A stretch of DNA of 64,000 nt from WLMZ01 sp031410915 (GCA_031410915.1 JANNZY010000081.1:59687-123686), one strand, 5' to 3'. Counted from the stretch's first letter, positions 1 to 8,574 are shown. Made by a program: numbers and translations. Notes: generated by a model from the letters alone, not told the origin.

Positions 1-1675
1 CTCGTTCGATCACCAGTTCCTGCACTTCTGCCGGTAGGTGATCCCACAGGTGATCCGCCGAGTAGGGACTGTTGATCAGCACCGTCGCCCCTGGCGCGGC
101 GACCTTCAAGACGTCCATCCGCTCGAGAAAGCTCCACTGATGAACGCCGACGAACGTCGCCTGGTCGATCAGATAGGTGCTCTGGATCGGCGACTCATCG
201 AAGCGAAGGTGGCTCACCGTCATCGAGCCTGACTTCTTCGAGTCGTACACGAAATAGGCTTGAACGTTGAGATCGGTGTTGTGGCCGACGATCTTGGCCG
301 TGTTCTTGTTCGCGCCGACGGTGCCGTCGGCTCCCAACCCATAGAACACCGCCCGCACCCTGGCCCGATCGGTGCTGAACGACGGGTCGTACGCCAAGCT
401 CGTGTGACTGACATCGTCGACGATGCCGATCGTGAATCCGTTCTTCGGTTCATCTGCGGCGGCTTGGTTGAAGACACCCTGCACCATTGCCGGTGTGAAT
501 TCCTTGCTGCTCAACCCGTAACGTCCGCCGATGACGCGCGGTACGCGCTCGTCCACCCACGATTCCGCGGGACTGTGCCACAACGTCGCGAGGACATCGA
601 GGTGCAGCGGTTCGAACGGCGCGCCGGGCTCCTTCGTGCGATCGAGCACGACCACCGTACGAGTCGTGGGTGGCAACGCAGCAAGCAGCGCTTGCGAAGG
701 AAATGGTCGGAACAGGCGGATGACGGCAACACCGACTCGCTCGCCGCTCGCGCACAACGCGTCCACCGCTTCTCGTGCCGCGCCAGCACTCGAGCCCATC
801 AGAACGACGACTCGGTCAGCGTCCGGGGCACCGTGGTAGTCGACGAGGTTGTAGTGACGCATCGTCGTGACGGCAAGGCGATCCATGATCGCCTGGACGA
901 CATCCGGGACGCGTGCATGGAACGGGCTGCAGGCCTCTCGCGCCTGGAAGAAGACGTCCGGGTTCTGTGCGCTGCCTCGCAACACGGGACAATCTGGGTC
1001 GAGACCGCGTCGACGATGCTCGCTCACGCGGCGGTCATCGATCAGGTCGGCGAGCGTGTCGTCGTCGGGCACGAATACCGTGTTCAGCTCGTGACTCGTG
1101 CGGAAGCCGTCGAAGAAATGAAGGAACGGGACTCGCGTCTCCAACGTCGCTGTGTGCGCGATCGCGGCGAAATCCGCCGCCTCTTGAACACTGCTCGCGC
1201 ACAACATCGCGAAGCCGGTCGTTCGTGCCGCCATGACATCGCTGTGATCGCCGAAGATGCTGAGCGCGTGTGTGGCGATGGTGCGTGCGGCCACGTGGAT
1301 CACCGTCGGTGTCAGCTCGCCGGCGATCTTGAACATGTTCGGCAACATGAGGAGCAGCCCTTGGCTGGCGGTGAAGGTCGTACCGAGCGCGCCGCGCGTC
1401 ACCGCTCCGTGCAGGGTGCCTGCAGCGCCGGCCTCGCTCTGCATCTCGATGACCTCTGGGACGGCTCCCCAGAGATTCGTGTGTCCTCTCGCGGACCAGT
1501 CGTCGGCGAGCTCTCCCATTGCCGACGCCGGCGTGATCGGGTAGATCGCGACGACCTCCGACAGGCGGTGGGCCACGCTCGCCGCGGCCTCGTTGCCATC
1601 GATCACCTCACGGCGACGAGGCGACTCGGGCACAAGGAGCTGATCCACGGTGGCACCCGACGTGGCTTCGATCAT
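1..1675 (-). CDS. nifJ: Pyruvate:ferredoxin (flavodoxin) oxidoreductase, N-terminal part, cut by the window edge
   Basis: The reverse strand is open from an ATG at 1675 to the left edge (558 codons) and gives the N-terminal half of a single-chain pyruvate:ferredoxin oxidoreductase. This enzyme family converts pyruvate and CoA to acetyl-CoA and CO2 with reduction of ferredoxin or flavodoxin, using thiamine diphosphate and Fe-S clusters. Family hallmarks seen are DGNEA at residues 26-30, YPITPAS from residue 45, ALGTTFTASQGLLLM around 90-105, and the gamma-domain run GLGADGTVGANKNT followed by QAYFVYDSKKSGSMTVSHL. The Fe-S and ThDP-binding C-terminal domains lie outside the window. The ATG overlaps the stop codon of the upstream wax-ester synthase gene (ATGA), so the two are probably cotranslated. 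The frame is continuous and shows no lesion. Family assignment is very secure; physiological direction (pyruvate oxidation or synthesis) cannot be told. Confidence 0.95.
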   Translation of the reverse strand, partial: MIEATSGATVDQLLVPESPRRREVIDGNEAAASVAHRLSEVVAIYPITPASAMGELADDWSARGHTNLWGAVPEVIEMQSEAGAAGTLHGAVTRGALGTTFTASQGLLLMLPNMFKIAGELTPTVIHVAARTIATHALSIFGDHSDVMAARTTGFAMLCASSVQEAADFAAIAHTATLETRVPFLHFFDGFRTSHELNTVFVPDDDTLADLIDDRRVSEHRRRGLDPDCPVLRGSAQNPDVFFQAREACSPFHARVPDVVQAIMDRLAVTTMRHYNLVDYHGAPDADRVVVLMGSSAGAAREAVDALCASGERVGVAVIRLFRPFPSQALLAALPPTTRTVVVLDRTKEPGAPFEPLHLDVLATLWHSPAESWVDERVPRVIGGRYGLSSKEFTPAMVQGVFNQAAADEPKNGFTIGIVDDVSHTSLAYDPSFSTDRARVRAVFYGLGADGTVGANKNTAKIVGHNTDLNVQAYFVYDSKKSGSMTVSHLRFDESPIQSTYLIDQATFVGVHQWSFLERMDVLKVAAPGATVLINSPYSADHLWDHLPAEVQELVIER

Positions 1676-3138
1676 CTTGCCCCGGCTCCTTCGCCTGCTG
1701 GCTGCCGGCCGCTGACACCACCGGCCAGTCCACAGAGCTCGACCACACCGGCCTCGATGGCGACCGCCATGTCATCCACATCGGGTGCCGAGTCGTAGTC
1801 CCCGGTGATGCCGAAACTGATCCGTCCGTTGTAGGACAGAATCGCGATTCCGATGCGGACGCCTGCGCTGATCGGCACGAACGGTAGATACGCGACCATC
1901 TCCCGGCCGAGCGCGTACAACGGGATCTGGGGCCCGGGAACGTTCGTGGTGACGGTGGTGATCGTGCGCTGCGGCGCGCTTCGCAAGATCGTCATCGCCG
2001 CGCGGGTCGCAAGCGCGATGAGCGCGGGTGGCGCGAAGTTCGCAGCGTCGATCAATGCAGCTGCCGCAACGGGTTGATGCGACTTCTTGAGCGCAGCCAG
2101 ATGGGTTCGTACCGCTTCGAGTCGTTCGACGGGATCGGCGATGCCGACGGGAAGCTCAGCGATCATCATCGAGACCTGGTTGTTGAATGCGTGGTCGTCT
2201 GCGGTTCTCACGGACACCGGAACCAACGAGGAAACGACGACGCCATCGACAGGATCACCGCGCTGAATCAGGATCTCGCGGAAGGCTCCCGTGATCGCCG
2301 ACAGCACGACATCATTGACGGACCCGCCGAACGCGTGCCGGATGGTCTGGACGTCGGCAAGAGAGCACTGGCCCGATGACCAGCGTCGCCGGCGTCCGAT
2401 CGCACCCTCGATCGAGAGGCGACGAGGCGGTCGCAGAGCGCTCTGCGCAAACGACCGTAGGCCATCGAGTCTCTCGCGAAGCGAGTTGGCGGTGGCGCGG
2501 GGTGAGCGGGCGTTGCGGATCAATGCCACTGCCAGGCGCGCCGGCGCAGCTGTCATTTCACCAAGCGCGTCGATCGTCAGCACGAGACTGCTCGGCGCGG
2601 CGGCTGCCTTCCAGGGTTCGGCAGCGGCGGTGACTGCGTCGGGCGACGGGTCCATCAGCACGGCCGTGAGGTCGGTTCCGGAGACGCCGTCGACCATGCA
2701 GTGATGCACCTTGGAGATGAGTGCCCATCTGCCCTCGGCGAGTCCCTCGATCAGCCACATCTCCCACAATGGCCGCTCGCGATCCAACTCGATCGACATC
2801 AGCCGGCCCATCAGCGCGTTGACGTCGTCGCGATGACCCGGTGGCGGGACTGCCGAGTGGCGGAGGTGATAGCTCACGTCGAAGTGGGCATCATCGATCC
2901 AGACCGGCCGACCGAGCGAGCCCGGGGTGAATCGCACCGTCTGACGGAGGCGTCGAACGAGATGCAGCTTGCTCGCGACCAACGCTGCGAGTTCCGTCAT
3001 CGTCGGTGCCGGACCGTCGAACACCACGCACGAGCCGATGTGCATGTGCGAAATGCCATCCTCCGCTTGCAGGAAGAGCGCATCCAGGGGGCTCATTCGA
3101 TTCGATGACAGATCCGGCGCGTTGTCGAGCGTGCTCAT
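1672..3138 (-). CDS. Wax ester synthase / diacylglycerol acyltransferase (WS/DGAT family)
   Basis: A 488-residue protein of the bacterial bifunctional WS/DGAT family, which transfers acyl groups from acyl-CoA to fatty alcohol or diacylglycerol to form storage wax esters or triacylglycerol. The N-terminus has the family pattern MSPLDALFLQAEDGISHMHIG, and the catalytic HHxxxDG motif is present as HHCMVDG (about residue 141). The C-terminal condensation-like half includes NDVVLS and TNVPGPQIPLY, both typical of the family. The length matches the usual 450-500 residues. The ATG at 3138 has no clear ribosome-binding site but lies 7 bases after a TACCGT -10-like box, so the transcript may be leaderless. 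The stop codon overlaps the start of the nifJ gene downstream, which links storage lipid synthesis with an acetyl-CoA-forming enzyme in one transcript. Confidence 0.93.
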   Translation of the reverse strand: MSTLDNAPDLSSNRMSPLDALFLQAEDGISHMHIGSCVVFDGPAPTMTELAALVASKLHLVRRLRQTVRFTPGSLGRPVWIDDAHFDVSYHLRHSAVPPPGHRDDVNALMGRLMSIELDRERPLWEMWLIEGLAEGRWALISKVHHCMVDGVSGTDLTAVLMDPSPDAVTAAAEPWKAAAAPSSLVLTIDALGEMTAAPARLAVALIRNARSPRATANSLRERLDGLRSFAQSALRPPRRLSIEGAIGRRRRWSSGQCSLADVQTIRHAFGGSVNDVVLSAITGAFREILIQRGDPVDGVVVSSLVPVSVRTADDHAFNNQVSMMIAELPVGIADPVERLEAVRTHLAALKKSHQPVAAAALIDAANFAPPALIALATRAAMTILRSAPQRTITTVTTNVPGPQIPLYALGREMVAYLPFVPISAGVRIGIAILSYNGRISFGITGDYDSAPDVDDMAVAIEAGVVELCGLAGGVSGRQPAGEGAGAR

Positions 3139-3145
3139 TGGTCGA

Positions 3146-3151
3146 ACGGTA
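3146..3151 (-). promoter_or_regulatory. Probable leaderless -10 box of the WS/DGAT-nifJ transcript
   Basis: Read on the minus strand, TACCGT (TANNNT pattern) is followed by 7 bases and the ATG of the WS/DGAT gene. No Shine-Dalgarno sequence is present. In actinobacteria a TANNNT element 6-8 bases before the start codon commonly marks leaderless transcripts. No convincing -35 element was found, so this is inference from spacing. Confidence 0.4.
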
Positions 3152-3372
3152 CGGATTTACGGTTCCGTCGAGTAGAGCCAAACGTCATCGACTTGTCGAA
3201 CGGCCAGGACACACCGATGCCTCACGTGCCCCTTGTCGACGGCGCGTTGCACGGACGTGGCGGAGCGTTCGCCGTCGCTGGGATCCATCTCGGTGACATC
3301 CCCATGCTCGATCACCGGTCACACGCGATCCCGCAGCGCGAGAATGCTCGAAGACACTGCCAGCTCAGTGGG

Positions 3373-3412
3373 AACCATCGTGCCGTTCACGGCCGGCGAG
3401 CAACCGATGGTT
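3373..3412 (-). terminator. Stem-loop downstream of tRNA-Arg
   Basis: AACCATCG and CGATGGTT form a perfect 8-bp stem around a 24-base loop that itself can fold (GCCG-TTCA-CGGC). It starts 3 bases past the CCA end of the tRNA-Arg gene read on the minus strand. There is no T-tract. It may be a terminator or a processing hairpin. Confidence 0.4.
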
Positions 3413-3415
3413 CGT

Positions 3416-3491
3416 TGGCGCACTCGGGATGACTCGAACATCCAACCGCTTGATCCGTAGTCAAGTGCTCTATCCATTGAGCTACGAGTGC
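3416..3491 (-). tRNA. tRNA-Arg (ACG)
   Basis: On the minus strand a 76-base cloverleaf begins GCACTCGTAGCTCAATGG. The acceptor arms GCACTCG/CGAGTGC pair perfectly. The anticodon stem CTTGA/TCAAG encloses CTACGGA, giving anticodon ACG (Arg, CGN codons). The T loop reads TTCGAGT, and CCA is encoded in the DNA (complement at 3416-3418). Confidence 0.95.
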
Positions 3492-3566
3492 ATTTGCGGG
3501 CCGCAGTCTAACCACGGCTCGGTGCAAGTCGCACCCGCGATTTCGGCGGCGGGCGGGATCCGCGGG

Positions 3567-4862
3567 CTACTGCCAGGGCCCCCACCCGCCGGCACGCAGG
3601 TACATCGCGTAGGCGGCGTAGGCATTGACCTTGGGGTCGTAGAGCTGTGACGCCGATGTGATGCCCCACGACGCGAGGCTGGCCTTGTTCGCGTTGAAGT
3701 AGATCTGGAACAGGCCGTAGCAGCACCAGTTGCGCACGGTCGGGATGAGGTTGCTCTCGCGAGTCGCGATGCGGATGGCCTCGTCCTCGAGCTCGTCGGG
3801 CCACACGTCGCGGATGATCTGCGCGACCTGCTCCTTGGTGTAGGCGTTCTTCGGCGGGGCCGCGGTCGTCGTCGGGGCAGCGGTGGTGGCGGGTGCAACC
3901 GTGGTCGGCGACGTCGTGCTCGCAGTCGGCTTCGCGGTCGTCGCTGTCGTGGTGGGGGCCGCCGTCGTGCTCGCAGCATCGGTGGTGGCGGGCGACGCGT
4001 TCCAGGGCAGGCAGATGGTGCGCCCCGGGTACAACGGTGAGTCGGCGGTCGCGTTGTTTGCGCTGAGCACTTCCTTCAATGTGAGATCGACCTTGTCGGC
4101 GATGAGGATCCAATAGTCGCCCGTGACCACGTCGTAGTTGTTCGCGCAGACGCGCGTGACCTCGACGTCGTCGGCGACGACAGCGACCTCGTGGGCGGGC
4201 GTCGACGACATCGTCTCCACCTCAGCTGCGGCGGGCGCTGTGCCGAGCGTGGCCGGGGTCGAGGATGCCGTGCCGGGCTCGGGCTCCGTTGCGGCGGCGG
4301 GGGCGGCGACTCGAACCGTCGTCGGTGGCGTGGGTGGCGTCGGTGCGCCCTCGGCGGCGTCCGTTGCAATGGCTGCCGTCGTCGCCACCATGGTCGGCAG
4401 CGGGGCGGCTGGTGCCGCCCCCGCCACGGCGGGCACCGGGAGGGCGGTTTCCGTTGGCTGCGTGGCGATGCTGTCCGACGAGACGACCTTGCTGCCGCCG
4501 TCGCTGCTCACCATCCAGGCCACGGGCAGTGCCAGCAGACCGACGGCCGCGATCGCGCCTAGGCGGGCGATCAGCGGATCGATCGGTCGTCGATCGTGTG
4601 CGCGCGACGATCTCGACGGCCGATCATCGGTGCCCCACATCGCCTGCTCGACATCGAGTTCGACCTCGCCGCTCTTGCTGGACCAGTTTTCGGGCGCAGT
4701 GTCGTGTTCTGTCTCGAAGTCATAGACGATCGCCTGCACGGCTTGGCCGTGCGAGCGAGCGCCGCTGCGGTGCGGCGCGGACCGACGCAGGCGGGGGATC
4801 GGACCGGTAGACGCGCGGTCGCGGTCATCGGCCCAGAACCCGTACTCGTCGTCGTTGTGCAT
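3567..4862 (-). CDS. Membrane-anchored LysM and lytic-transglycosylase-like wall protein
   Basis: A 431-residue protein. Residues 1-98 are hydrophilic and presumably cytoplasmic, and one transmembrane helix spans about 99-118. A Pro/Ala/Thr-rich outer linker follows, then a LysM-like module (about residues 235-290, VTRVCANNYDVVTGDYW to YPGRTICLP), which in this family binds peptidoglycan. A Thr/Ala/Pro-rich spacer leads to a C-terminal SLT-type domain (about 345-431). That domain has a candidate catalytic glutamate in IATRESNL (E369), then GLFQIYF and YAMYLRAGGWGPWQ, the usual order for soluble lytic transglycosylases, which cleave the MurNAc-GlcNAc bond. The start is the ATG at 4862, preceded by AAAGGGA. 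The gene stands alone between two tRNA genes. The domain call is firm; the role in growth or resuscitation is inference. Confidence 0.88.
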   Translation of the reverse strand: MHNDDEYGFWADDRDRASTGPIPRLRRSAPHRSGARSHGQAVQAIVYDFETEHDTAPENWSSKSGEVELDVEQAMWGTDDRPSRSSRAHDRRPIDPLIARLGAIAAVGLLALPVAWMVSSDGGSKVVSSDSIATQPTETALPVPAVAGAAPAAPLPTMVATTAAIATDAAEGAPTPPTPPTTVRVAAPAAATEPEPGTASSTPATLGTAPAAAEVETMSSTPAHEVAVVADDVEVTRVCANNYDVVTGDYWILIADKVDLTLKEVLSANNATADSPLYPGRTICLPWNASPATTDAASTTAAPTTTATTAKPTASTTSPTTVAPATTAAPTTTAAPPKNAYTKEQVAQIIRDVWPDELEDEAIRIATRESNLIPTVRNWCCYGLFQIYFNANKASLASWGITSASQLYDPKVNAYAAYAMYLRAGGWGPWQ

Positions 4863-5142
4863 GCACTGTCCCTTTCACGGCCGCCCGCGGACTCCCACCA
4901 GTCCTGGATTCCGGGGCGTTTCAGGGGTGCTACACACCCCCACACGATCTGTTGCGCTCGTGCGTTCATGTCGTTCTTGACGAAATGTCTACTCCGAGCG
5001 TCATCAGATTGCAACAAAGTGGTCCGCGATACCAGTCACCCCGTGTGCTATCCGGAGGGTGTCGGCGGGATGTGAACCCATGGATCGTTGTGGCAGGTCG
5101 ACGGCTGGGCAAGAGCAGGACGTCGTGGGTGATGGCGCGTGT
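4863..5142. other. Intergenic region upstream of the LysM protein
   Basis: No coding region is visible. It holds a short perfect hairpin GGGGTG-CTACA-CACCCC at 4926-4942 that would lie in the 5' leader of the LysM gene. A search by eye for the conserved boxes of the c-di-AMP (ydaO) riboswitch, which often precedes actinobacterial wall hydrolase genes, did not find them. Confidence 0.4.
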
Positions 5143-5168
5143 GACCCGAGCCGCTGTGGGCTCGGGTC
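5143..5168 (-). terminator. Perfect hairpin terminator of tRNA-Ser(GCT)
   Basis: GACCCGAGCC and GGCTCGGGTC form a perfect 10-bp GC-rich stem with a 6-base loop (GCTGTG on the plus strand). It begins 1 base past the CCA end of the tRNA-Ser gene on the minus strand. It lacks a T-tract, as many actinobacterial terminators do. Confidence 0.65.
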
Positions 5169-5169
5169 G

Positions 5170-5261
5170 TGGCGGAGAGCGTGGGATTTGAACCCACGGA
5201 TCATTTTGACACGATCAACGCCTTAGCAGGGCGCCCCATTCGGCCGCTCTGGCAGCTCTCC
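5170..5261 (-). tRNA. tRNA-Ser (GCT)
   Basis: Minus-strand 92-base class II tRNA with a long variable arm. The acceptor arms GGAGAGC/GCTCTCC pair fully. The anticodon stem GCGCC/GGCGT encloses CTGCTAA, giving anticodon GCT (Ser, AGC/AGT codons). The T arm reads GTGGGTTCAAATCCCAC, and CCA is encoded (complement at 5170-5172). Confidence 0.95.
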
Positions 5262-5348
5262 GTTGCCCATGCTACCTGCGGCCGATGCCAGCGACCATCG
5301 TGAATTGGTGACGAGCAAGCCGGGCCGAATTCGTAGACTCGGCTTCCT

Positions 5349-6923
5349 GTGGGCTCGATCCAGGTCAGTCATGTGGGGTGGCGTCGGCCCGGCGGGGCTG
5401 AGTTGCTCGACGACGTCAGTTTCACCGTCGGCCACGGCGACACGGTCGCGTTGGTCGGCGCGAACGGTGTCGGCAAGACCACGTTGCTGCGCCTGATCGG
5501 CGGCGACACGACGCCGACGACGGGCACGATCTCGATCGACGGTCGTCTCGGGGTGATGCGCCAACTAGTCGGTACCGCTGACGACACGATGACGGTGCGC
5601 GACTTGATGGTGTCGTTGTCGACGCAGCGCCTGCAGGATGCAGCGGCACGGCTGCATCGGGCCGAGGCCGCGGCCGTCGATGATCCGATGCGATACGCCA
5701 ACGCCCTCGCCGAATGGGGCGATGCCGGTGGCTACGACGCCGAGGTGTTCTGGGACGTCTGCTCCACGAAGGCGATCGGCGAGTCGTTCCCGACGATTGC
5801 GTCACGCCCGCTGCGCACCTTCAGCGGCGGTGAGCAGAAGCGGCTCGCGCTGGAGGCATTGCTGCGCAGCGACTTCGACGTGTTGCTGCTCGACGAGCCC
5901 GACAACTTCCTCGATGTACCCGCCAAACGCTGGCTCGAGGCCGAACTGCGCGCCACACCGAAGACGGTGCTCTATGTGAGCCATGATCGTGAGCTGCTCG
6001 CCGCGACGGCGACGAAAGTGGTGACGATCGAAGCGGCCGGCGCATGGACCCATGGCAGCGGTTTCGCGACCTACCACGAGGCCCGCCAGGCCCACCTCGA
6101 GCGCCGCGAGCACGATCTCTCGGTCTACACCGACGAGCTGAAGAAGCTCGAGGATCTCGTGACCGAGATGCGTCGGCGAGCCAGCTTCTCCGAAGTGTTC
6201 GCGCCTCGCCTCAAGGCAGCCGAGAGCCGGCTACGACAGTTCCACGACAAGCACGAGCGGCCGGCGCAGGTCCGTGACCAGAAGATCGACATGCGCCTCG
6301 GCGGCGCGCGCACGGGCAAGCGAGCGTTGGCGATCGAACAGCTCTCGTTGCACGGTCTGACGGATGCGTTCTCAACCGAGATCTGGTACGGCGAGCGCGT
6401 CGCGATCCTCGGCCCGAACGGTGCCGGCAAGAGTCACTTCCTGCGACTGCTCGCCGGCGATCAGTCGGTCGACCACGACGGCCAGGTTCGCTTGGGAGCC
6501 GGCGTGCAGACCGGCCACTTCAACCAGACCCACGAGCATCCGGAATGGTTCGGGTCGACGTTGCTGGAGATTCTGCACACCTACGACGTCGTGCGCGGAC
6601 CGGCGATGGGCATGCTGCGCCGCTACGAGGTGCAGGGCTGCGCCGATCAGCCGTTCGAGACGCTGAGCGGCGGGCAGCAAGCACGGTTCCAGATCCTGTT
6701 GCTCGAACTGGCCGGGGCGACGATGCTGCTGCTCGACGAGCCGACGGACAACCTAGATCTCGTGTCCGCCGAAGCGCTCGAGGCCGGACTGACAGAATTC
6801 CGCGGCACGGTCATCGCGGTCACTCACGATCGCTGGTTCTTACGCGGGTTCGATCGGTTCGTCGAGTTCCGCGAGGACTGCGCCGTCGTTGACCACATGG
6901 ACCGTCCCGCCGCCTGGCGCTGA
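5349..6923 (+). CDS. ABC-F family ATPase
   Basis: A 524-residue protein with two ABC ATPase domains, no membrane segment and a charged linker between them, which is the ABC-F layout. Proteins of this class act on the ribosome, either as translation factors or in ribosome protection. Domain 1 has Walker A GANGVGKTT (37-45), signature FSGGEQKR and Walker B VLLLDEPDNF. The linker (about 225-325) contains the helical run ERREHDLSVYTDELKKLEDL. Domain 2 has Walker A GPNGAGKSH (355-363), signature LSGGQQAR and Walker B MLLLDEPTDNLD. The second Walker A ends in Ser-His where Ser-Thr is usual. The start is a GTG at 5349 without a clear ribosome-binding site; a TAGACT box at 5334-5339 lies 9 bases upstream and suggests a leaderless transcript. 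The sequence does not show whether it gives antibiotic resistance. Confidence 0.9.
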   Translation: MGSIQVSHVGWRRPGGAELLDDVSFTVGHGDTVALVGANGVGKTTLLRLIGGDTTPTTGTISIDGRLGVMRQLVGTADDTMTVRDLMVSLSTQRLQDAAARLHRAEAAAVDDPMRYANALAEWGDAGGYDAEVFWDVCSTKAIGESFPTIASRPLRTFSGGEQKRLALEALLRSDFDVLLLDEPDNFLDVPAKRWLEAELRATPKTVLYVSHDRELLAATATKVVTIEAAGAWTHGSGFATYHEARQAHLERREHDLSVYTDELKKLEDLVTEMRRRASFSEVFAPRLKAAESRLRQFHDKHERPAQVRDQKIDMRLGGARTGKRALAIEQLSLHGLTDAFSTEIWYGERVAILGPNGAGKSHFLRLLAGDQSVDHDGQVRLGAGVQTGHFNQTHEHPEWFGSTLLEILHTYDVVRGPAMGMLRRYEVQGCADQPFETLSGGQQARFQILLLELAGATMLLLDEPTDNLDLVSAEALEAGLTEFRGTVIAVTHDRWFLRGFDRFVEFREDCAVVDHMDRPAAWR

Positions 6924-6955
6924 CACATGCGCGGACGGCAGACACGGGACGCGAG

Positions 6956-7002
6956 TCCGGGCCGCTGCAGCCCCCGGGGGAGGAGGTGCTGAGCAGCCCG
7001 GA
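6956..7002. terminator. Candidate bidirectional terminator
   Basis: Between the convergent ABC-F and metallo-hydrolase genes, TCCGGGCCGCT pairs with AGCAGCCCGGA (one C-A mismatch). The inner segment contains the self-complementary run CCCCCGGGGG. Position between two 3' ends supports a terminator role. Confidence 0.45.
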
Positions 7003-7014
7003 AGGCTGACGTTC

Positions 7015-7836
7015 TCAGGCGGCGACGCTGGCACCTGCGAGCATCATGTCCAGAACCTCTTGTCCCGGCTCGGCCGGAACCGTTACAGACGCGAACGTCC
7101 GAATCTGGTGGAACGCGGCACCGACGTGTGCGCCACCGATCGCAGGGGTGTGGCATCCCGCGATTGCCTGCACGCCCAGACGCTCGATGCGGTCGACGGA
7201 GCGCTGGTACTTGTCGTCGTCGAGCATCGTGTACCACGGGCTGACGTACTGGTGGAACATCGCCATGCCGTCGGCCCAGAAGTTGGGGTCGAAGTCGTCG
7301 ACGGTGTTGCTCGGGGTCAGCATCGGTGTGGCGAAGCTGTCCGAGCCCCAGTAGACGCCCGTCGACGAGTCGAACAGGCCGCGAGTGGTCGGCGAGTCGA
7401 AGACCGGCGGACGGAGGGCCAGCAGGGTTCGGTCGCCGGCGTCGATCGACTCACCGTCTCGGACCCATCGCCAGCGGTGCGGTGGCACTTCGAGTGTCGT
7501 GCCCATCCGCTCCATCATGAACCAGTTGATGACGAGCGTTGCGTTGGGCGCGGCCTCCATCAACGACGTGATGTTGCCGGTGTGGTCGACGTCGTCGTGG
7601 CTGATGAACAACCAGCGGATGTCCTCCGGGTCGACCAGGCTGAACACGTCGGCCAGGAACTGGTCGCGGTTGTCGGCGAACCCGGTGTCGACGATGGTCG
7701 GCTGCTCGCCGCGGATCACCATCGAGTTGACCGGCACCATCACGGGTGCCACACCTTCACCGGTGTGGTCGTGGATGACGAACGTGTCCTTGGCGATCTG
7801 GGTCGGGGCCAAACGGGTCTTGTATGAAGCGTGCAT
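7015..7836 (-). CDS. Metallo-beta-lactamase-fold hydrolase, diiron-protein-like
   Basis: A 273-residue MBL-fold protein. Early strands read QPTIVDTG, and the metal-binding box is HDDVDHTGN (residues 80-88), the HxxxDH form seen in the MBL part of flavodiiron proteins and oxygen-binding diiron proteins. Further His and Asp ligands are likely in WGSDSFATPM and in IAGCHTPAIGG. There is no flavodoxin domain, so electron transfer would need another protein. I chose the ATG at 7836 because GGAGACC precedes it, although the frame stays open further upstream. The gene lies 83 bases after a DUF1989 gene on the same strand, and the two are probably cotranscribed. The substrate is unknown. Confidence 0.85.
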   Translation of the reverse strand: MHASYKTRLAPTQIAKDTFVIHDHTGEGVAPVMVPVNSMVIRGEQPTIVDTGFADNRDQFLADVFSLVDPEDIRWLFISHDDVDHTGNITSLMEAAPNATLVINWFMMERMGTTLEVPPHRWRWVRDGESIDAGDRTLLALRPPVFDSPTTRGLFDSSTGVYWGSDSFATPMLTPSNTVDDFDPNFWADGMAMFHQYVSPWYTMLDDDKYQRSVDRIERLGVQAIAGCHTPAIGGAHVGAAFHQIRTFASVTVPAEPGQEVLDMMLAGASVAA

Positions 7837-7919
7837 GTGAGGGTCTCCTTTGCTCGGTGGGATGCATGCCACGATGCACTCGACCGCTTGAAGGCCCCTT
7901 GCAGACCGCTTGCAGCGCG

Positions 7920-8510
7920 CTACGCGGGGATGACCTCGAAGTGCGCCTCGGTCGGAGCCTGGCTGTTGATCGCGAGGATGTCCTGTGGGCACGCAGACAT
8001 CACGGCGATGCAGTCGAGCTCGGCGCGGAACACGACGTGGTCGCCGGGCTTGGAGAGTGCGGGTTCGAACGCGAGCCCACCGTCGGCGGTCCACGGGATG
8101 TTCATGAACACATTCAGCGACGCCGGCGTGTACGGCACGAAGATTCCAAGTTCGGCAAGGGCTGCGTGCATGTTGTCGCGACAGTTGTCGTGGTAGTCGG
8201 TGCATCCGAGCAGTCCGTAGCGCTCGTTGTCACACGGGGCCATCAGCGTGTCGTGACGTCCGGGCGACGTGTCCTCGATGAGCGTCAACAACGCCCGACG
8301 ACGGTTTGTGTAGAGCGCGTCGCCGGTGCGCGGATAGAGGTGACCCCACGTCGGGCGGCACTGCTCCATGCCGACGAACTCGGTGGTCAGACTCGACACG
8401 AACGCCCAGAAGTCGACCACCTGCGTGCCATGAGTGTTGATGATCTTGAGCGCTTCTCCGGCAGCGAGGCGGACTGCCTTGCCTCGACGAGCTGGGACCA
8501 CGTGCAACAT
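7920..8510 (-). CDS. DUF1989 (urea carboxylase-associated) family protein
   Basis: A 196-residue protein of the DUF1989 family, whose members occur next to urea amidolyase and related genes. Conserved-looking stretches are GEALKIINTHGTQVVDFWAF near the N-terminus, RPTWGHLYPRTGD, the Cys/His-rich GCTDYHDNCRDNM, and the C-terminal PGDHVVFRAELDCIAVMSACPQD, which together could bind a metal. The ATG at 8510 is supported by GGAGG five bases upstream. No urea carboxylase or allophanate hydrolase gene is nearby, so that association does not hold here; the neighbour is the MBL-fold protein. The molecular role is unknown. Confidence 0.85.
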   Translation of the reverse strand: MLHVVPARRGKAVRLAAGEALKIINTHGTQVVDFWAFVSSLTTEFVGMEQCRPTWGHLYPRTGDALYTNRRRALLTLIEDTSPGRHDTLMAPCDNERYGLLGCTDYHDNCRDNMHAALAELGIFVPYTPASLNVFMNIPWTADGGLAFEPALSKPGDHVVFRAELDCIAVMSACPQDILAINSQAPTEAHFEVIPA

Positions 8511-8574
8511 GACGACCTCCGGTGTGCGAATTGTTGCGGCGACTGTAGCTGTGAGGCCCGTTAGCCTGTCCGCC

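Noticed and set aside
260..1798. Long plus-strand open frame opposite the nifJ gene
   Set aside because: The complementary strand encodes clear pyruvate:ferredoxin oxidoreductase motifs over the same stretch. The plus frame has no recognisable domain and is rich in Arg and His, as expected of an antisense shadow in high-GC DNA.
5061..5090. Possible tRNA remnant (GGGTTCACATCCC on the minus strand)
   Set aside because: It resembles only a T arm, lacks the canonical TTCRA loop, and no acceptor or anticodon stem could be found around it.
4863..5142. c-di-AMP (ydaO) riboswitch upstream of the LysM protein
   Set aside because: This is a common location for it in actinobacteria, but the conserved boxes were not found by eye. 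Only a short GGGGTG/CACCCC hairpin is present.
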